Assembly (NCBI RefSeq): GCF_014639535.1
Contig: NZ_BMGA01000006.1
Span: 124,001 to 188,000 of the forward strand
Source: Flavobacterium palustre
GTDB taxonomy: Bacteria > Bacteroidota > Bacteroidia > Flavobacteriales > Flavobacteriaceae
Reading direction: 5' to 3'
Length of the DNA stretch: 64,000 nt
The translations under genes and the position numbers were made by a program. Of this stretch, positions 35,520-44,300 are shown in pieces; position 1 is the stretch's first letter; each line of letters begins with the position of its first letter. The notes under the pieces are model-generated. The model did not search any database and was not told where the DNA came from. It saw nothing but the letters and a program-made list of their open reading frames with translations.

Positions 35520-37763
35520 TTACTTTTTTAATCCCCAACTTTTATTAGGTTCTGATCCCATTACAAAATGTAAAATTCCGCCTTGTATTATTTGTTGGTG
35601 TGAGATTGCTGTTTTATTAAATGGAACACCATTAAGTGTTGCTGACTGGATATAAAAGTTTTTATCAGAAACATTTTCTGCTTCAATTACAAATGATTTT
35701 CCTCCTTCAAGATTGATTTTTGCTTTTTCGAAAATTGGGCTTCCTATTTCATACTCGCCGGAAGCAGGATTCATCGGATATAATCCCATAGAACTGAAAA
35801 CATACCAGGCTGACATTTGTCCGCAATCTTCATTTCCGCTTAAACCGTTGGGCGTTGTATTGTATTGCGTATCTAAAATATGACGTACCCAATATTGCGT
35901 TCTCCAAGGCTGACCGGCATGATTAAACATATAAGCAATATGATGACTCGGTTCGTTTCCGTGAGCATATTGACCAATTAATCCTGAAATATCTGCCGAA
36001 ACATTATTTCCTGTAATTTCTGAACTTTCTGTAAACAGCTGTTCTAAACGTTTTGAGAACAACTCATTACTTCCGTGCAATGCAATAAATTCATCTACAT
36101 TATGAGGTACAAACCAGCTGTGCTGCCAGGCATTTCCTTCGGTATAATCGGTATGTTCTCTATGATTGGAATGTTTAGGATCGAAAGGTTCATTCCAGGA
36201 TTTTCCATCTGCTGCTTTTCCTCTCATAAATCCTGTTTTAGAATCAAATAAATGCTGATACGCTTTAGAACGATTTGTAAAAAACTGATAATCTTCATTT
36301 TTACCTAAGGCTTTTGCCATTTGCGCTACACACCAGTCATCATAAGCATATTCTAAAGTAATTGTTACTGATTCGTCTAATAAATTATAAGGAATGAAGC
36401 CGTATTTTTTGTAGAAATTCAATCCGCGTTCGTCCTGCATCATGGTCGTTTTCATAGCTTCGAATGCTTTTTCGGCATCAAAACCTTTTATTCCTTTTAA
36501 GTAAGCATCGACAATTACAGGTATCGAATGATAACCTGTCATAGTATTGGTTTCGTTAGCATATAATGTCCAAACAGGTAATATTTTTTTGGTATCGTAA
36601 TACGCTAACATAGAGTTTACAATGTCTGAAGCTTTGTCCGGAGCCAGCAAAGTCAATAAAGGATTTTCGGCTCTAAAAGTATCCCAAAGTGATAAAGTAG
36701 AATAAGCCGTATAATCTTTTGCTGTAGCTATCTCATCATTTTCTTTTCTGAATTGTCCATTTTTATCGCTGTAAGTAACCGGTGCAACTTGTGCATGATA
36801 CATAGCTGTATAAAAAATAGTTTTAAGAGAATCAATTGGTGTTTCGACTTCAATTTTGTTTAAAGCTGAATTCCAAATGCTAGCTGCATCCGATTTTGTG
36901 TTGTCGAAAGTCAATTTTTCAGCATCTAAATTATCTTTGGCATTAGCCACACTTACCGATGATAAAGCGACTTTTATCAATAATTCTTCTGAATTTTTCG
37001 CGTCAAAAAATAATTGGGCTGATGTATTTTCGCCTTCCGTTTTATTTGCTGTAACAATTTGCTTATTGGCTAATAAAACAGTTTCTGAAATTGGTTTTGA
37101 AAACTTAGCCACAAAAAATACTTTCTGATTTTTTGCCCAACCCGTGCTAAAACGATATCCGCTTATAGTGTATTGGTCTTCAATTGTAATTCCGGTTTTT
37201 AAGGCTTTATCCCAATTGATAGCAAAACCAAGATCAATAACTACGGATTGTTTGTCATTTTTTGCAAATGTATATTTATGAAAAGCGGTGCGTTGTGAAG
37301 CCGTTAATTCGACATTAATTTTAGGATCTTCAAGAAAAACCTGGTAATATCCCGGACTTGCTTTTTCGTTAGTATGGCTATAAGATGATTTATAAGGGAA
37401 TTGATCTCTTGAAGTTGTTTTTGTAGTGAGATCTAATTTTTTATTGGTTGGCATAAAAAGAATATCAGCTAAATCGCCAATACCTGTTCCGCTTAAATGC
37501 AAATGACTAAAACCGGCAACAACAGCATCCGAATAATGATATCCGGAACACCAGTCCCAGCTGGAAATTCCGTTGTCAGGACTCAGCTGAATCATTCCAA
37601 ACGGAACCGTCGCGCCCGGATAAGTATGTCCATGGCCTCCTGTTCCTATAAATGGATCAACAAAATTTATTAAATCTTCATTGTTACTGTTAATTTTCTC
37701 ACTTTTTGTTTTACAATTCGAGAGCAAAACTGCAGTTAAAACAACCAAAGCAATATTCTTCAT
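35520..37763 (-). CDS. GH92 alpha-mannosidase lipoprotein
   Basis: A 747-residue protein starting at the ATG at 37761-37763, which gives a lipoprotein signal (MKNIALVVLTAVLLSNC); a Met 24 bp upstream is less likely. GH92 features are FVDPFIGTGGHGHTYPGA, GFSHLHLSGTGIGDLADI, YSTLSLWDTFRAENPL, GNAWQHSWFVPH and GNEDCGQMSAWYVFSSMGLYP. It is an exo-alpha-mannosidase, probably on high-mannose N-glycans. It heads the 20-kb hydrolase run and is divergent from the sensor kinase gene, so the promoter between them controls the locus. It differs enough from the GH92 at 20016 to suggest another linkage specificity. Confidence 0.95.
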   Translation of the reverse strand: MKNIALVVLTAVLLSNCKTKSEKINSNNEDLINFVDPFIGTGGHGHTYPGATVPFGMIQLSPDNGISSWDWCSGYHYSDAVVAGFSHLHLSGTGIGDLADILFMPTNKKLDLTTKTTSRDQFPYKSSYSHTNEKASPGYYQVFLEDPKINVELTASQRTAFHKYTFAKNDKQSVVIDLGFAINWDKALKTGITIEDQYTISGYRFSTGWAKNQKVFFVAKFSKPISETVLLANKQIVTANKTEGENTSAQLFFDAKNSEELLIKVALSSVSVANAKDNLDAEKLTFDNTKSDAASIWNSALNKIEVETPIDSLKTIFYTAMYHAQVAPVTYSDKNGQFRKENDEIATAKDYTAYSTLSLWDTFRAENPLLTLLAPDKASDIVNSMLAYYDTKKILPVWTLYANETNTMTGYHSIPVIVDAYLKGIKGFDAEKAFEAMKTTMMQDERGLNFYKKYGFIPYNLLDESVTITLEYAYDDWCVAQMAKALGKNEDYQFFTNRSKAYQHLFDSKTGFMRGKAADGKSWNEPFDPKHSNHREHTDYTEGNAWQHSWFVPHNVDEFIALHGSNELFSKRLEQLFTESSEITGNNVSADISGLIGQYAHGNEPSHHIAYMFNHAGQPWRTQYWVRHILDTQYNTTPNGLSGNEDCGQMSAWYVFSSMGLYPMNPASGEYEIGSPIFEKAKINLEGGKSFVIEAENVSDKNFYIQSATLNGVPFNKTAISHQQIIQGGILHFVMGSEPNKSWGLKK

Positions 37764-37797
37764 AAACGATATTCTTAAATTTAACATTAAATTTATA

Positions 37798-37805
37798 TAA
37801 ATTTG
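37798..37805 (+). promoter_or_regulatory. Candidate -7 element for the sensor kinase gene
   Basis: TAAATTTG matches TAnnTTTG, 86 bp before the kinase ATG. No clear -33 element was found. Confidence 0.35.
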
Positions 37806-37811
37806 ACCGCA

Positions 37812-37829
37812 GTCTAAATATTTTTAGAC
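37812..37829. promoter_or_regulatory. Palindrome between the divergent GH92 and sensor kinase genes
   Basis: Arms GTCTAAA and TTTAGAC with a 4-nt spacer, set between the two divergent candidate -7 elements at 37798 and 37844. A likely regulator-binding site for the locus, although LytTR proteins usually prefer direct repeats. Confidence 0.5.
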
Positions 37830-37843
37830 GGACAACAAAAAAA

Positions 37844-37851
37844 CAAAGCTA
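37844..37851 (-). promoter_or_regulatory. Candidate -7 element for the hydrolase operon
   Basis: The minus strand reads TAGCTTTG, a TAnnTTTG match about 80 bp upstream of the GH92 ATG at 37763. Transcription would start near 37837, just ahead of the palindrome. Confidence 0.4.
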
Positions 37852-37891
37852 AACACCACAAAAAGGTACTAGAAACCTAAAAATCCAAACA

Positions 37892-38950
37892 ATGATTTTC
37901 AATTCAAGCAAGTTTCATAAAATCCCGCTGCATTACCATGTTATCTTTTGGTTAAGCTACTTTGTATTTAACACGTTTAGATGGGGAAGTTATTTTAATG
38001 ACTATCTGTATTCATTAAAATCTAATTTACTCGGTTTTCCTATTCACATGACATTGTGTTATTTGAATATTTTAGTGCTCATGCCTAATTTAGTCTATAA
38101 AAAAAAGTATATTTCTTATGTAATTATTTTATTGATTGCCTTGTTTAGCATGGTGCTAATAAAATTCAATCTTACCTATTTATTAATTAGTCACAATGTA
38201 TGGCCGGAAGGTCCTGAAAATATAAAAGAACTATCACTAAACTATACCGTGGACATGATGATAGGCGAACTTTATGTAATTACTTTTGTAACTGCTATTA
38301 AAATCACTTTAGACTTTATAAAAGAACATAAAAGAGTTACGGATTTAGAAAAATCCAATTTGGAAACCGAATTATTATTTTTAAAATCCCAAATTTCCCC
38401 GCACTTTTTCTTTAACACATTGAATAATATCTATTCGTTATCGGTCGAAAAATCGAATAAAACACCTAAAATTATCCTGAAATTATCGGAGTTAATGCGC
38501 TACATGCTTTATGAAACGCAGAGTAAAAAACAAACCTTAGAAAATGAAATTCTCTGCATTCAAAACTACTTAGACTTAGAACGAATCAGACATGATGAAA
38601 GACTGGAAGTCAATATGTACATTTCAGGTGATATACAGGATAAAGAAATTTCACCAATGTTATTACTCACATTTATTGAAAATTCTTTCAAGCACGGTGT
38701 CAATAAAAATGTCGGACATGTAAAAATAGACATCAATTTCAAAATCAAAGGAGATTTTCTCTATTTCTCGGTTTCAAACCCCATGCCTGCCATAACTATA
38801 CATGTAGATAATTTTAACAAGTCAAGTGGTATAGGAATTGAAAATGTAAAAAAAAGACTCGAATTAGGGTACAACAAAAACGATTATAAGCTATCAATTA
38901 AAAATAAAAACAATATTTTTGTGATTAAGCTTAAAATTAGAGTTTCTTAA
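37892..38950 (+). CDS. LytS-type membrane sensor histidine kinase
   Basis: A 352-residue protein with four hydrophobic segments in the first 145 residues (for example VIFWLSYFVFNTF, YVIILLIALFSMVL), no separate sensor domain, and a His_kinase domain (LKSQISPHFFFNTLNNIYSL with the phospho-accepting His). The ATP-binding N box is LLTFIENSFKHG. It is paired with the LytTR regulator 61 bp downstream. It is divergent from the hydrolase operon. The signal it senses is unknown; glycan loci more often use hybrid two-component or sigma/anti-sigma systems. Confidence 0.92.
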   Translation: MIFNSSKFHKIPLHYHVIFWLSYFVFNTFRWGSYFNDYLYSLKSNLLGFPIHMTLCYLNILVLMPNLVYKKKYISYVIILLIALFSMVLIKFNLTYLLISHNVWPEGPENIKELSLNYTVDMMIGELYVITFVTAIKITLDFIKEHKRVTDLEKSNLETELLFLKSQISPHFFFNTLNNIYSLSVEKSNKTPKIILKLSELMRYMLYETQSKKQTLENEILCIQNYLDLERIRHDERLEVNMYISGDIQDKEISPMLLLTFIENSFKHGVNKNVGHVKIDINFKIKGDFLYFSVSNPMPAITIHVDNFNKSSGIGIENVKKRLELGYNKNDYKLSIKNKNNIFVIKLKIRVS

Positions 38951-39011
38951 ATAATTTTATTCCCCTTCCCTCTTTTTTGAATTGTTTTGACTCTTATAAA
39001 ATTATAATAAA

Positions 39012-39725
39012 ATGAAAATTAAATGTCTGATAATAGATGATGAGCCATTAGCAATTAATGTAATTAAAAACTATATCGAACAAATTGAAGATTTAGAATT
39101 AGTTAATTCATTCAGCAATTCCATAGAAGGATTGAATTTTTTAAAAAACAATACTGTCGATGCTATATTTTTGGACATCAATATGCCGGTTTTGGATGGT
39201 ATTAATTTTATAAAAAGTCTGGAAAATCCGCCGTTGCTTATCATCACAAGTGCTTATGATGAATTTGCGATAGAAACTTACGAATTGGACGTTTTGGATT
39301 ACTTAGTAAAACCCATCGAGTTTCCAAGGCTGATGAAAGCAGTCAACAAAATCAACAAAAGACTCGATACAAGCCATAAAACACCTCAGGATAACAGTAA
39401 AGAACATCCGTTTATTTTTGTCAAAATTGACAAAAAGAAAATGAAAAAGATTTTTCTGGATGAAATTTTAGTTATCGAAAGTTTGAAAGATTATTTAAAA
39501 ATCAACACCCTTTCCGGTAAATACATCATCCACAGCACCTTATCTGATTTCACTAATCTATTACCCGAAAGAGATTTTATCAGAATCCATCGTTCTTACA
39601 CTGTAGCTATTGATAAAATTGACGCTGTAGAAGGAAATAGCATCGAAATTGAAGGTTTAAGATACGTTATAGGAAGATCGTATATTGATGAAGTAAAACA
39701 ACGAATATTAAATTCGGCAATTTAA
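39012..39725 (+). CDS. LytTR-family response regulator
   Basis: A 237-residue regulator. The receiver domain has the acidic pair IIDDEP, the phospho-acceptor in AIFLDINMPVLDG and the Lys in YLVKP. The C-terminal LytTR DNA-binding domain (about 135-235) shows IFVKIDKKKMKKI, ILVIESLKDYLKINT and FIRIHRSYTV. It is the partner of the LytS-type kinase just upstream and probably controls the glycan operon or its own promoter region. Confidence 0.95.
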   Translation: MKIKCLIIDDEPLAINVIKNYIEQIEDLELVNSFSNSIEGLNFLKNNTVDAIFLDINMPVLDGINFIKSLENPPLLIITSAYDEFAIETYELDVLDYLVKPIEFPRLMKAVNKINKRLDTSHKTPQDNSKEHPFIFVKIDKKKMKKIFLDEILVIESLKDYLKINTLSGKYIIHSTLSDFTNLLPERDFIRIHRSYTVAIDKIDAVEGNSIEIEGLRYVIGRSYIDEVKQRILNSAI

Positions 39726-39748
39726 TACTGCTTTTATAAATTCCATTT

Positions 39749-39828
39749 ATTGGCTTTAACCAAATAACATCACTTTTGGCTAAAGCCAATTCAATAGTAA
39801 ACATAAATTCCGTTGATTAAAGTCAACG
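39749..39828. repeat. Palindromic repeats containing TTTGGCTAAAGCCAAT, copy 2
   Basis: A hairpin at 39749-39790 (ATTGGCTTTAACCAAA against TTTGGCTAAAGCCAAT, one mismatch) is followed by a smaller palindrome CGTTGATTAAAGTCAACG at 39811-39828. The 16-mer is identical to the one at 19822-19837. This looks like an interspersed repeat family; the DNA lies between convergent genes. Confidence 0.65.
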
Positions 39829-39840
39829 ACTATTAAAAAC

Positions 39841-39873
39841 AAAAAATGCAACCAAAAAAGGTTGCATTTTTTT
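39841..39873. terminator. Bidirectional terminator between the LytTR regulator and nagB
   Basis: AAAAAATGCAACC pairs with GGTTGCATTTTTT around an AAAAAA loop, giving a T tract on each strand. It serves the convergent regulator and nagB genes. Confidence 0.8.
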
Positions 39874-39931
39874 CAGGGTAACTTAGTAAATAACCAAAAA
39901 TAAACTAATTTACTCAACCATCAACTTAATC

Positions 39932-41857
39932 TTAAAAATGATAACGCTTGAATGCTTCAATTGCAGCATATTCAGCTAATCCTAAATCATTGTATTTTTT
40001 TGCGGTGGCTCTGTTTCTATCTTCGGCTCGAACCCAAAATTCTCTGCTGTCATCGCCTTGAAACATTACACCGTCTTTTTGAGACTGGTGGTAAAAAATA
40101 GCATGACGCTTTTTAAGTACCTGATCCGGACTCATAGGAACTGCCATTTCAATTTGGTAGGTTTCCCATTCGTGCCAGGCACCACGGTACAACCAAACCC
40201 AGCAATCATCCATGTAGCTATTGTGTTTTAATTGTTTTAAAGCTTCAAACAAACTGTCCAAACACACCTTATGTGTTCCGTGCGGATCGGCTAAATCTCC
40301 TGCGGCATAAATTTGGTGCGGCTTGATTTCATCAATAAGATCACACATAATTTTAATATCGGCTTCGGTAAGATTGCCTTTTTTTACCGTTCCGGTTTCA
40401 TAGAATGGTAAATTTAAAAAGTGTACATTAGAATCATGAACCCCTAAATAACGTGTAGCCGCTAATGATTCGCTTCTTCTGATTAATCCTTTTAACTGTC
40501 TCACTTCGATAGAATCTATATCATTCTTTCCCTTGTTTTTCAAGAAATTGATAATACTATTGGACTCATTTGATGCTGAATTTAAAACTGATGAAACTTC
40601 AGCAAATTTCAACGCTTCTTCATTAGAAACAGCAATATTTCCTGAGGTTTGATAAGCAATATGTACCTCATGCCCCTGTTCTACCAATCGGTCAAAAGTT
40701 CCTCCCATCGAAATCACATCGTCATCAGGATGCGGACTAAAAATAATCACTCTCTTTTTTGAAGGATTGGAACGTTCCGGCCTGTAAGTATCATCGGCAT
40801 CCGGTTTTCCTCCCGGCCAACCCGTAATGGTATGCTGCAATTGGTTGAACATTTTGATGTTCAAATTATATGCTGTTCCTTCTTCTGCTAATAAACCCGA
40901 CATTCCGTTGTCGTTATAATCTTTGTCGGTTAATTTCAAAATTGGTTTTTTAGTCAATTCGCTCAACCAGACAACCGCTTTTAACTTCAATTCGTCAGTC
41001 CAAACACAAGGTTTTACTAACCAAGGTGTTTTTACACGGGTTAATTCAGACGAAGCTTCGGTATCTAAAACAAAAGTGGTATTGTTATGTTCTTGCAAAT
41101 AAGTAGCCGGAACCTGAGATGACATTTCGCCCTCAATAGTACTTTTTAAAATATCGGCCTTACTGATTCCCCAGGCCAACAGAACGATTCTTTTAGCGGC
41201 TCTTACGGTACCAATACCCATGGTAATGGCTTTTCTGGGAACATTATCAATTCCTAAAAATGCCGGAGCAGCATCCACACGTGTTAAATGATCTAGTGTA
41301 ATGCTTCGGGTACCTGAATTAATATGCGAACCCGGTTCATTAAATCCAATGTGTCCTGTTCTGCCAATTCCTAACAATTGAAAATCCAATCCTCCATACG
41401 ATTTAATCTTCATTTCATAATCAATACAGTATTGTTGCAATTCTTCACTGCTTACATTACCGTCGGGAATATTAATATTTTCCGGAAGAATATTGACATG
41501 ATTAAAAAGATGCTCGTGCATAAAATAATGGTAACTCTGAATATTACTTTTATCCATTGGATAATATTCATCTAAGTTAAAAGTAACCACATTGGCAAAA
41601 CTCAAGCCTTCCTCTTTGTGTAGTCTAACCAATTCCTCATATACTTTTATGGGAGAAGATCCTGTTGCTAATCCCAAAATACAAGGTTCGCCTAATTCTT
41701 CTTTTCGCTGAATTAAGTTGGCAATTTCATGTGCTACTAATACGGAAGCTTCTTTAGAGGAATCAAAAATTACATTGTGAATTTTCTCAAAACGTGTTTC
41801 TTCAAACTTTCCCGCTTCTCTATAACTTATACCTTCTTTTATCATTTTAACAGTCAT
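39932..41857 (-). CDS. nagB: Glucosamine-6-phosphate deaminase fused to a PIG-L/LmbE-type deacetylase domain
   Basis: A 641-residue cytoplasmic protein, more than twice the length of plain NagB (about 265). Residues about 1-275 are NagB: LGLATGSSPIKVYEELV, VTFNLDEYYPM with the catalytic Asp, and GIGRTGHIGFNEPGS with the active His. From about 370 a PIG-L domain follows, with the metal motif SPHPDDDVISMGG and DLADPHGTH. NagB turns GlcN-6-P into Fru-6-P and ammonia. The C-terminal domain could deacetylate GlcNAc or GlcNAc-6-P, which would couple two catabolic steps; that is an inference. This fusion occurs in other Bacteroidota. It is the natural sink for GlcNAc from the adjacent glycan locus. 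Confidence 0.93.
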   Translation of the reverse strand: MTVKMIKEGISYREAGKFEETRFEKIHNVIFDSSKEASVLVAHEIANLIQRKEELGEPCILGLATGSSPIKVYEELVRLHKEEGLSFANVVTFNLDEYYPMDKSNIQSYHYFMHEHLFNHVNILPENINIPDGNVSSEELQQYCIDYEMKIKSYGGLDFQLLGIGRTGHIGFNEPGSHINSGTRSITLDHLTRVDAAPAFLGIDNVPRKAITMGIGTVRAAKRIVLLAWGISKADILKSTIEGEMSSQVPATYLQEHNNTTFVLDTEASSELTRVKTPWLVKPCVWTDELKLKAVVWLSELTKKPILKLTDKDYNDNGMSGLLAEEGTAYNLNIKMFNQLQHTITGWPGGKPDADDTYRPERSNPSKKRVIIFSPHPDDDVISMGGTFDRLVEQGHEVHIAYQTSGNIAVSNEEALKFAEVSSVLNSASNESNSIINFLKNKGKNDIDSIEVRQLKGLIRRSESLAATRYLGVHDSNVHFLNLPFYETGTVKKGNLTEADIKIMCDLIDEIKPHQIYAAGDLADPHGTHKVCLDSLFEALKQLKHNSYMDDCWVWLYRGAWHEWETYQIEMAVPMSPDQVLKKRHAIFYHQSQKDGVMFQGDDSREFWVRAEDRNRATAKKYNDLGLAEYAAIEAFKRYHF

Positions 41858-42016
41858 TGGTTTATTATTATAGGATAAAATTAAAACTTTAGTATTCGTT
41901 AGAATTAAAAATTCGACTAATAACTATTGGTCTTCGCCAAAAGACATAATTATAAACTTAAAGTTGTGTTGAAAACCATAATTACACACTGAACTGTATT
42001 ATTACATCGATTAATA

Positions 42017-42046
42017 CTATTGTTTTTCTGAAGAGAAAAACAATAG
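42017..42046. other. Hairpin overlapping the nnrD terminator
   Basis: CTATTGTTTTTCT pairs with AGAAAAACAATAG around a GAAG loop (13-bp stem). Its right arm shares AATAG with the left arm of the stem at 42042-42090, so the two structures exclude each other at their ends. Confidence 0.55.
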
Positions 42047-42090
42047 GGATTGACACAGATTAAAATTTAAAATCTGTGTCAATCCCTATT
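42042..42090 (-). terminator. Strong terminator hairpin after the NAD(P)HX dehydratase gene
   Basis: A perfect 20-bp stem (AATAGGGATTGACACAG... and its complement) with a 9-nt loop. On the minus strand it is followed by GTTTTTCT. It lies 47 bp after the dehydratase stop. Confidence 0.75.
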
Positions 42091-42136
42091 ATCGGTATGG
42101 TATTTTATAATTTGGTCTGCTTAGCTAACAGTCCTA

Positions 42137-42988
42137 TTATTTTGATTCCAAACTCAAAAAAGCTTCACCAATATGATTAATAATATCGGAAGCGATAAAC
42201 GATTGAAATCCGGTTTTAGGAACAGCAATATCAGCCGTTAGTCCGTGCAGATAAACCCCTAAAACAGCTGCTTCAATTGCATCATACAATTGTGCCAGTA
42301 AACTGCTAATGATTCCGGTTAATACATCGCCGCTTCCGGCAGTTGCCAGAGCCTGATTTCCGGTAGTGTTTTTATAAATAGTTTCACCATCAATAATATG
42401 CGTAGGTGCGCCTTTCATTACTATAATTACTTTATACTGTAAAGAAAAAGAAATCGTCTTTTCAAACTTCTCCTGCTCCGAATCCCATTTCCCTATCAAT
42501 CGTTCCAGTTCTTTAGGGTGAGGTGTAAGTATGCTTCCGGACGGTAAAAGAAGAAACCATGCTTTATTATTAGATAAAATATTCAAAGCATCCGCATCGA
42601 TAACCAAAGGTATTTTATTGCTTTTTAAAAATTTCAAAAAAGCCTTTTGAGTCGCTTCGTTCTGCCCTATTCCGGGACCAATTCCAATAGCGTTGGGCTG
42701 AAAATCAAAATTGATATTGGAGATACATTTTTTCTTTACATCAGTCAGAATCATTACTTCGGGAATGCCTATTTGAAGAATTTCATAACCACATTTAGGA
42801 ACAAAAGCCGTCACTAATCCGCAGCCTGTTTTCAAAGCAGATTTAGATGATAAACAAACAGCCCCTATTTTGCCATAACTTCCGCCAATAATCAACGCAT
42901 GTCCCTGAATCCCTTTGTGTGTATCGACAGCAATGGGTTTGTAATACTTTAGGATTTCTTTTCGATCAACAGCAATAAACTTTTCCAT
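42137..42988 (-). CDS. nnrD: ADP/ATP-dependent NAD(P)H-hydrate dehydratase
   Basis: A 283-residue ribokinase-like protein. Key motifs are [45 protein letters not shown] and the catalytic [17 protein letters not shown]. It repairs the damaged S-epimer of hydrated NADH or NADPH. Only the dehydratase half is present; the epimerase domain found in fused forms is missing here. Gene neighbours are unrelated housekeeping genes, and it is divergent from gcvT. Confidence 0.92.
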   Translation of the reverse strand: MEKFIAVDRKEILKYYKPIAVDTHKGIQGHALIIGGSYGKIGAVCLSSKSALKTGCGLVTAFVPKCGYEILQIGIPEVMILTDVKKKCISNINFDFQPNAIGIGPGIGQNEATQKAFLKFLKSNKIPLVIDADALNILSNNKAWFLLLPSGSILTPHPKELERLIGKWDSEQEKFEKTISFSLQYKVIIVMKGAPTHIIDGETIYKNTTGNQALATAGSGDVLTGIISSLLAQLYDAIEAAVLGVYLHGLTADIAVPKTGFQSFIASDIINHIGEAFLSLESK

Positions 42989-43160
42989 AACTTTTGCTTT
43001 TGAATAGTTCCCTCTAATTTAGTCTTATTTTAGAAATAGAAAATGGCTTTTATCGATTATTTTCTTAAAAACAAACTCCTTTTTATTCACTAAAAACTTC
43101 CTTTGCTACTCAAAATAAAAGCAATAAATTAGCGCCATCAAAATTTACACAACAATCGTA

Positions 43161-44243
43161 ATGAAAAATACTGCGCTAACGCACATACACGAAGCCCTGG
43201 GAGCAAAAATGCTACCGTTTGCAGGATACAATATGCCTATAACTTATGAAGGAATAAACGCTGAACACGAAACCGTGCGAACGGCTGTTGGTGTTTTTGA
43301 TGTCTCGCACATGGGGGAATTTTTACTTTCCGGTCCAAATGCTTTAGCGTTAATCCAAAAAGTAACTTCTAATGATGCCGCTACTTTGACAATAGGAAGA
43401 GTGCAATATTCCTGCCTACCTAACAATGAAGGCGGAATTGTAGATGATTTATTGGTTTACAAAATGAAAGAAGAGCAGTATTTATTGGTCGTGAATGCTT
43501 CCAATATTGAAAAAGACTGGAACTGGATTTCGTCTCATAACGATTTAGGAGTTGAAATGAAAAATCTTTCCGATGACTATTCATTATTGGCTATACAAGG
43601 TCCTAAAGCTGTAGAAGCCTTACAATCTTTGACTTCAGTAGATTTATCTTCGATACAATATTATCATTTTGAAGTTGGAGATTTTGCAGGAATTGACAAT
43701 GTGATTATTTCGGCTACAGGATATACCGGTGCCGGAGGTTTTGAGATTTACTGCAAAAATGAAGAAGTAGAACAAATTTGGAACAAGGTTTTCGAAGCGG
43801 GAGCTCCTTTTGGTATTCAGCCAATTGGTTTAGCGGCTCGTGATACTTTACGTTTAGAAATGGGATTCTGTCTTTACGGAAATGATATCAACGACACTAC
43901 TTCGCCAATAGAAGCCGGATTGGGTTGGATTACAAAATTCAATAAAGAGTTTACAAACTCAGATACTTTAGCAAAACAAAAAGAATCTGGTGTAAGCAAA
44001 AAATTGATCGGTTTTGAAATGCAGGAACGCGCTGTACCAAGACACGATTACGAGATTGTTGACGCCAATGGAAATCCTATTGGAATTGTTACTTCGGGAA
44101 CCATGTCGCCTTCATTGAACAAAGGAATTGGAATGGGATATGTAACTGTTGACAATAGTACTGTGGACAGTGAGATCTTTATTCGAATCAGAAAAAAAGA
44201 CGTTCCGGCTAAAGTGGTAAAAATGCCATTTTATAAAAACTAA
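43161..44243 (+). CDS. gcvT: Glycine cleavage system T protein (aminomethyltransferase)
   Basis: A 360-residue protein of usual length. [18 protein letters not shown] at the start, [61 protein letters not shown] and the C-terminal [12 protein letters not shown] are T-protein signatures. With tetrahydrofolate it releases ammonia and forms methylene-THF from the aminomethyl group carried on H protein. It is followed 57 bp later by the YebC gene. Confidence 0.97.
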   Translation: MKNTALTHIHEALGAKMLPFAGYNMPITYEGINAEHETVRTAVGVFDVSHMGEFLLSGPNALALIQKVTSNDAATLTIGRVQYSCLPNNEGGIVDDLLVYKMKEEQYLLVVNASNIEKDWNWISSHNDLGVEMKNLSDDYSLLAIQGPKAVEALQSLTSVDLSSIQYYHFEVGDFAGIDNVIISATGYTGAGGFEIYCKNEEVEQIWNKVFEAGAPFGIQPIGLAARDTLRLEMGFCLYGNDINDTTSPIEAGLGWITKFNKEFTNSDTLAKQKESGVSKKLIGFEMQERAVPRHDYEIVDANGNPIGIVTSGTMSPSLNKGIGMGYVTVDNSTVDSEIFIRIRKKDVPAKVVKMPFYKN

Positions 44244-44300
44244 AACTTAAATAAATACAGAATAATTATATTTTTGCACTGTTAAAAAAAAGAATCAGAA

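Noticed and set aside
39932-41857. Frameshift fusion of two separate genes (nagB and a PIG-L gene)
   Set aside because: The reading frame is continuous with a folded-looking linker, and the same fusion is known in other Bacteroidota.
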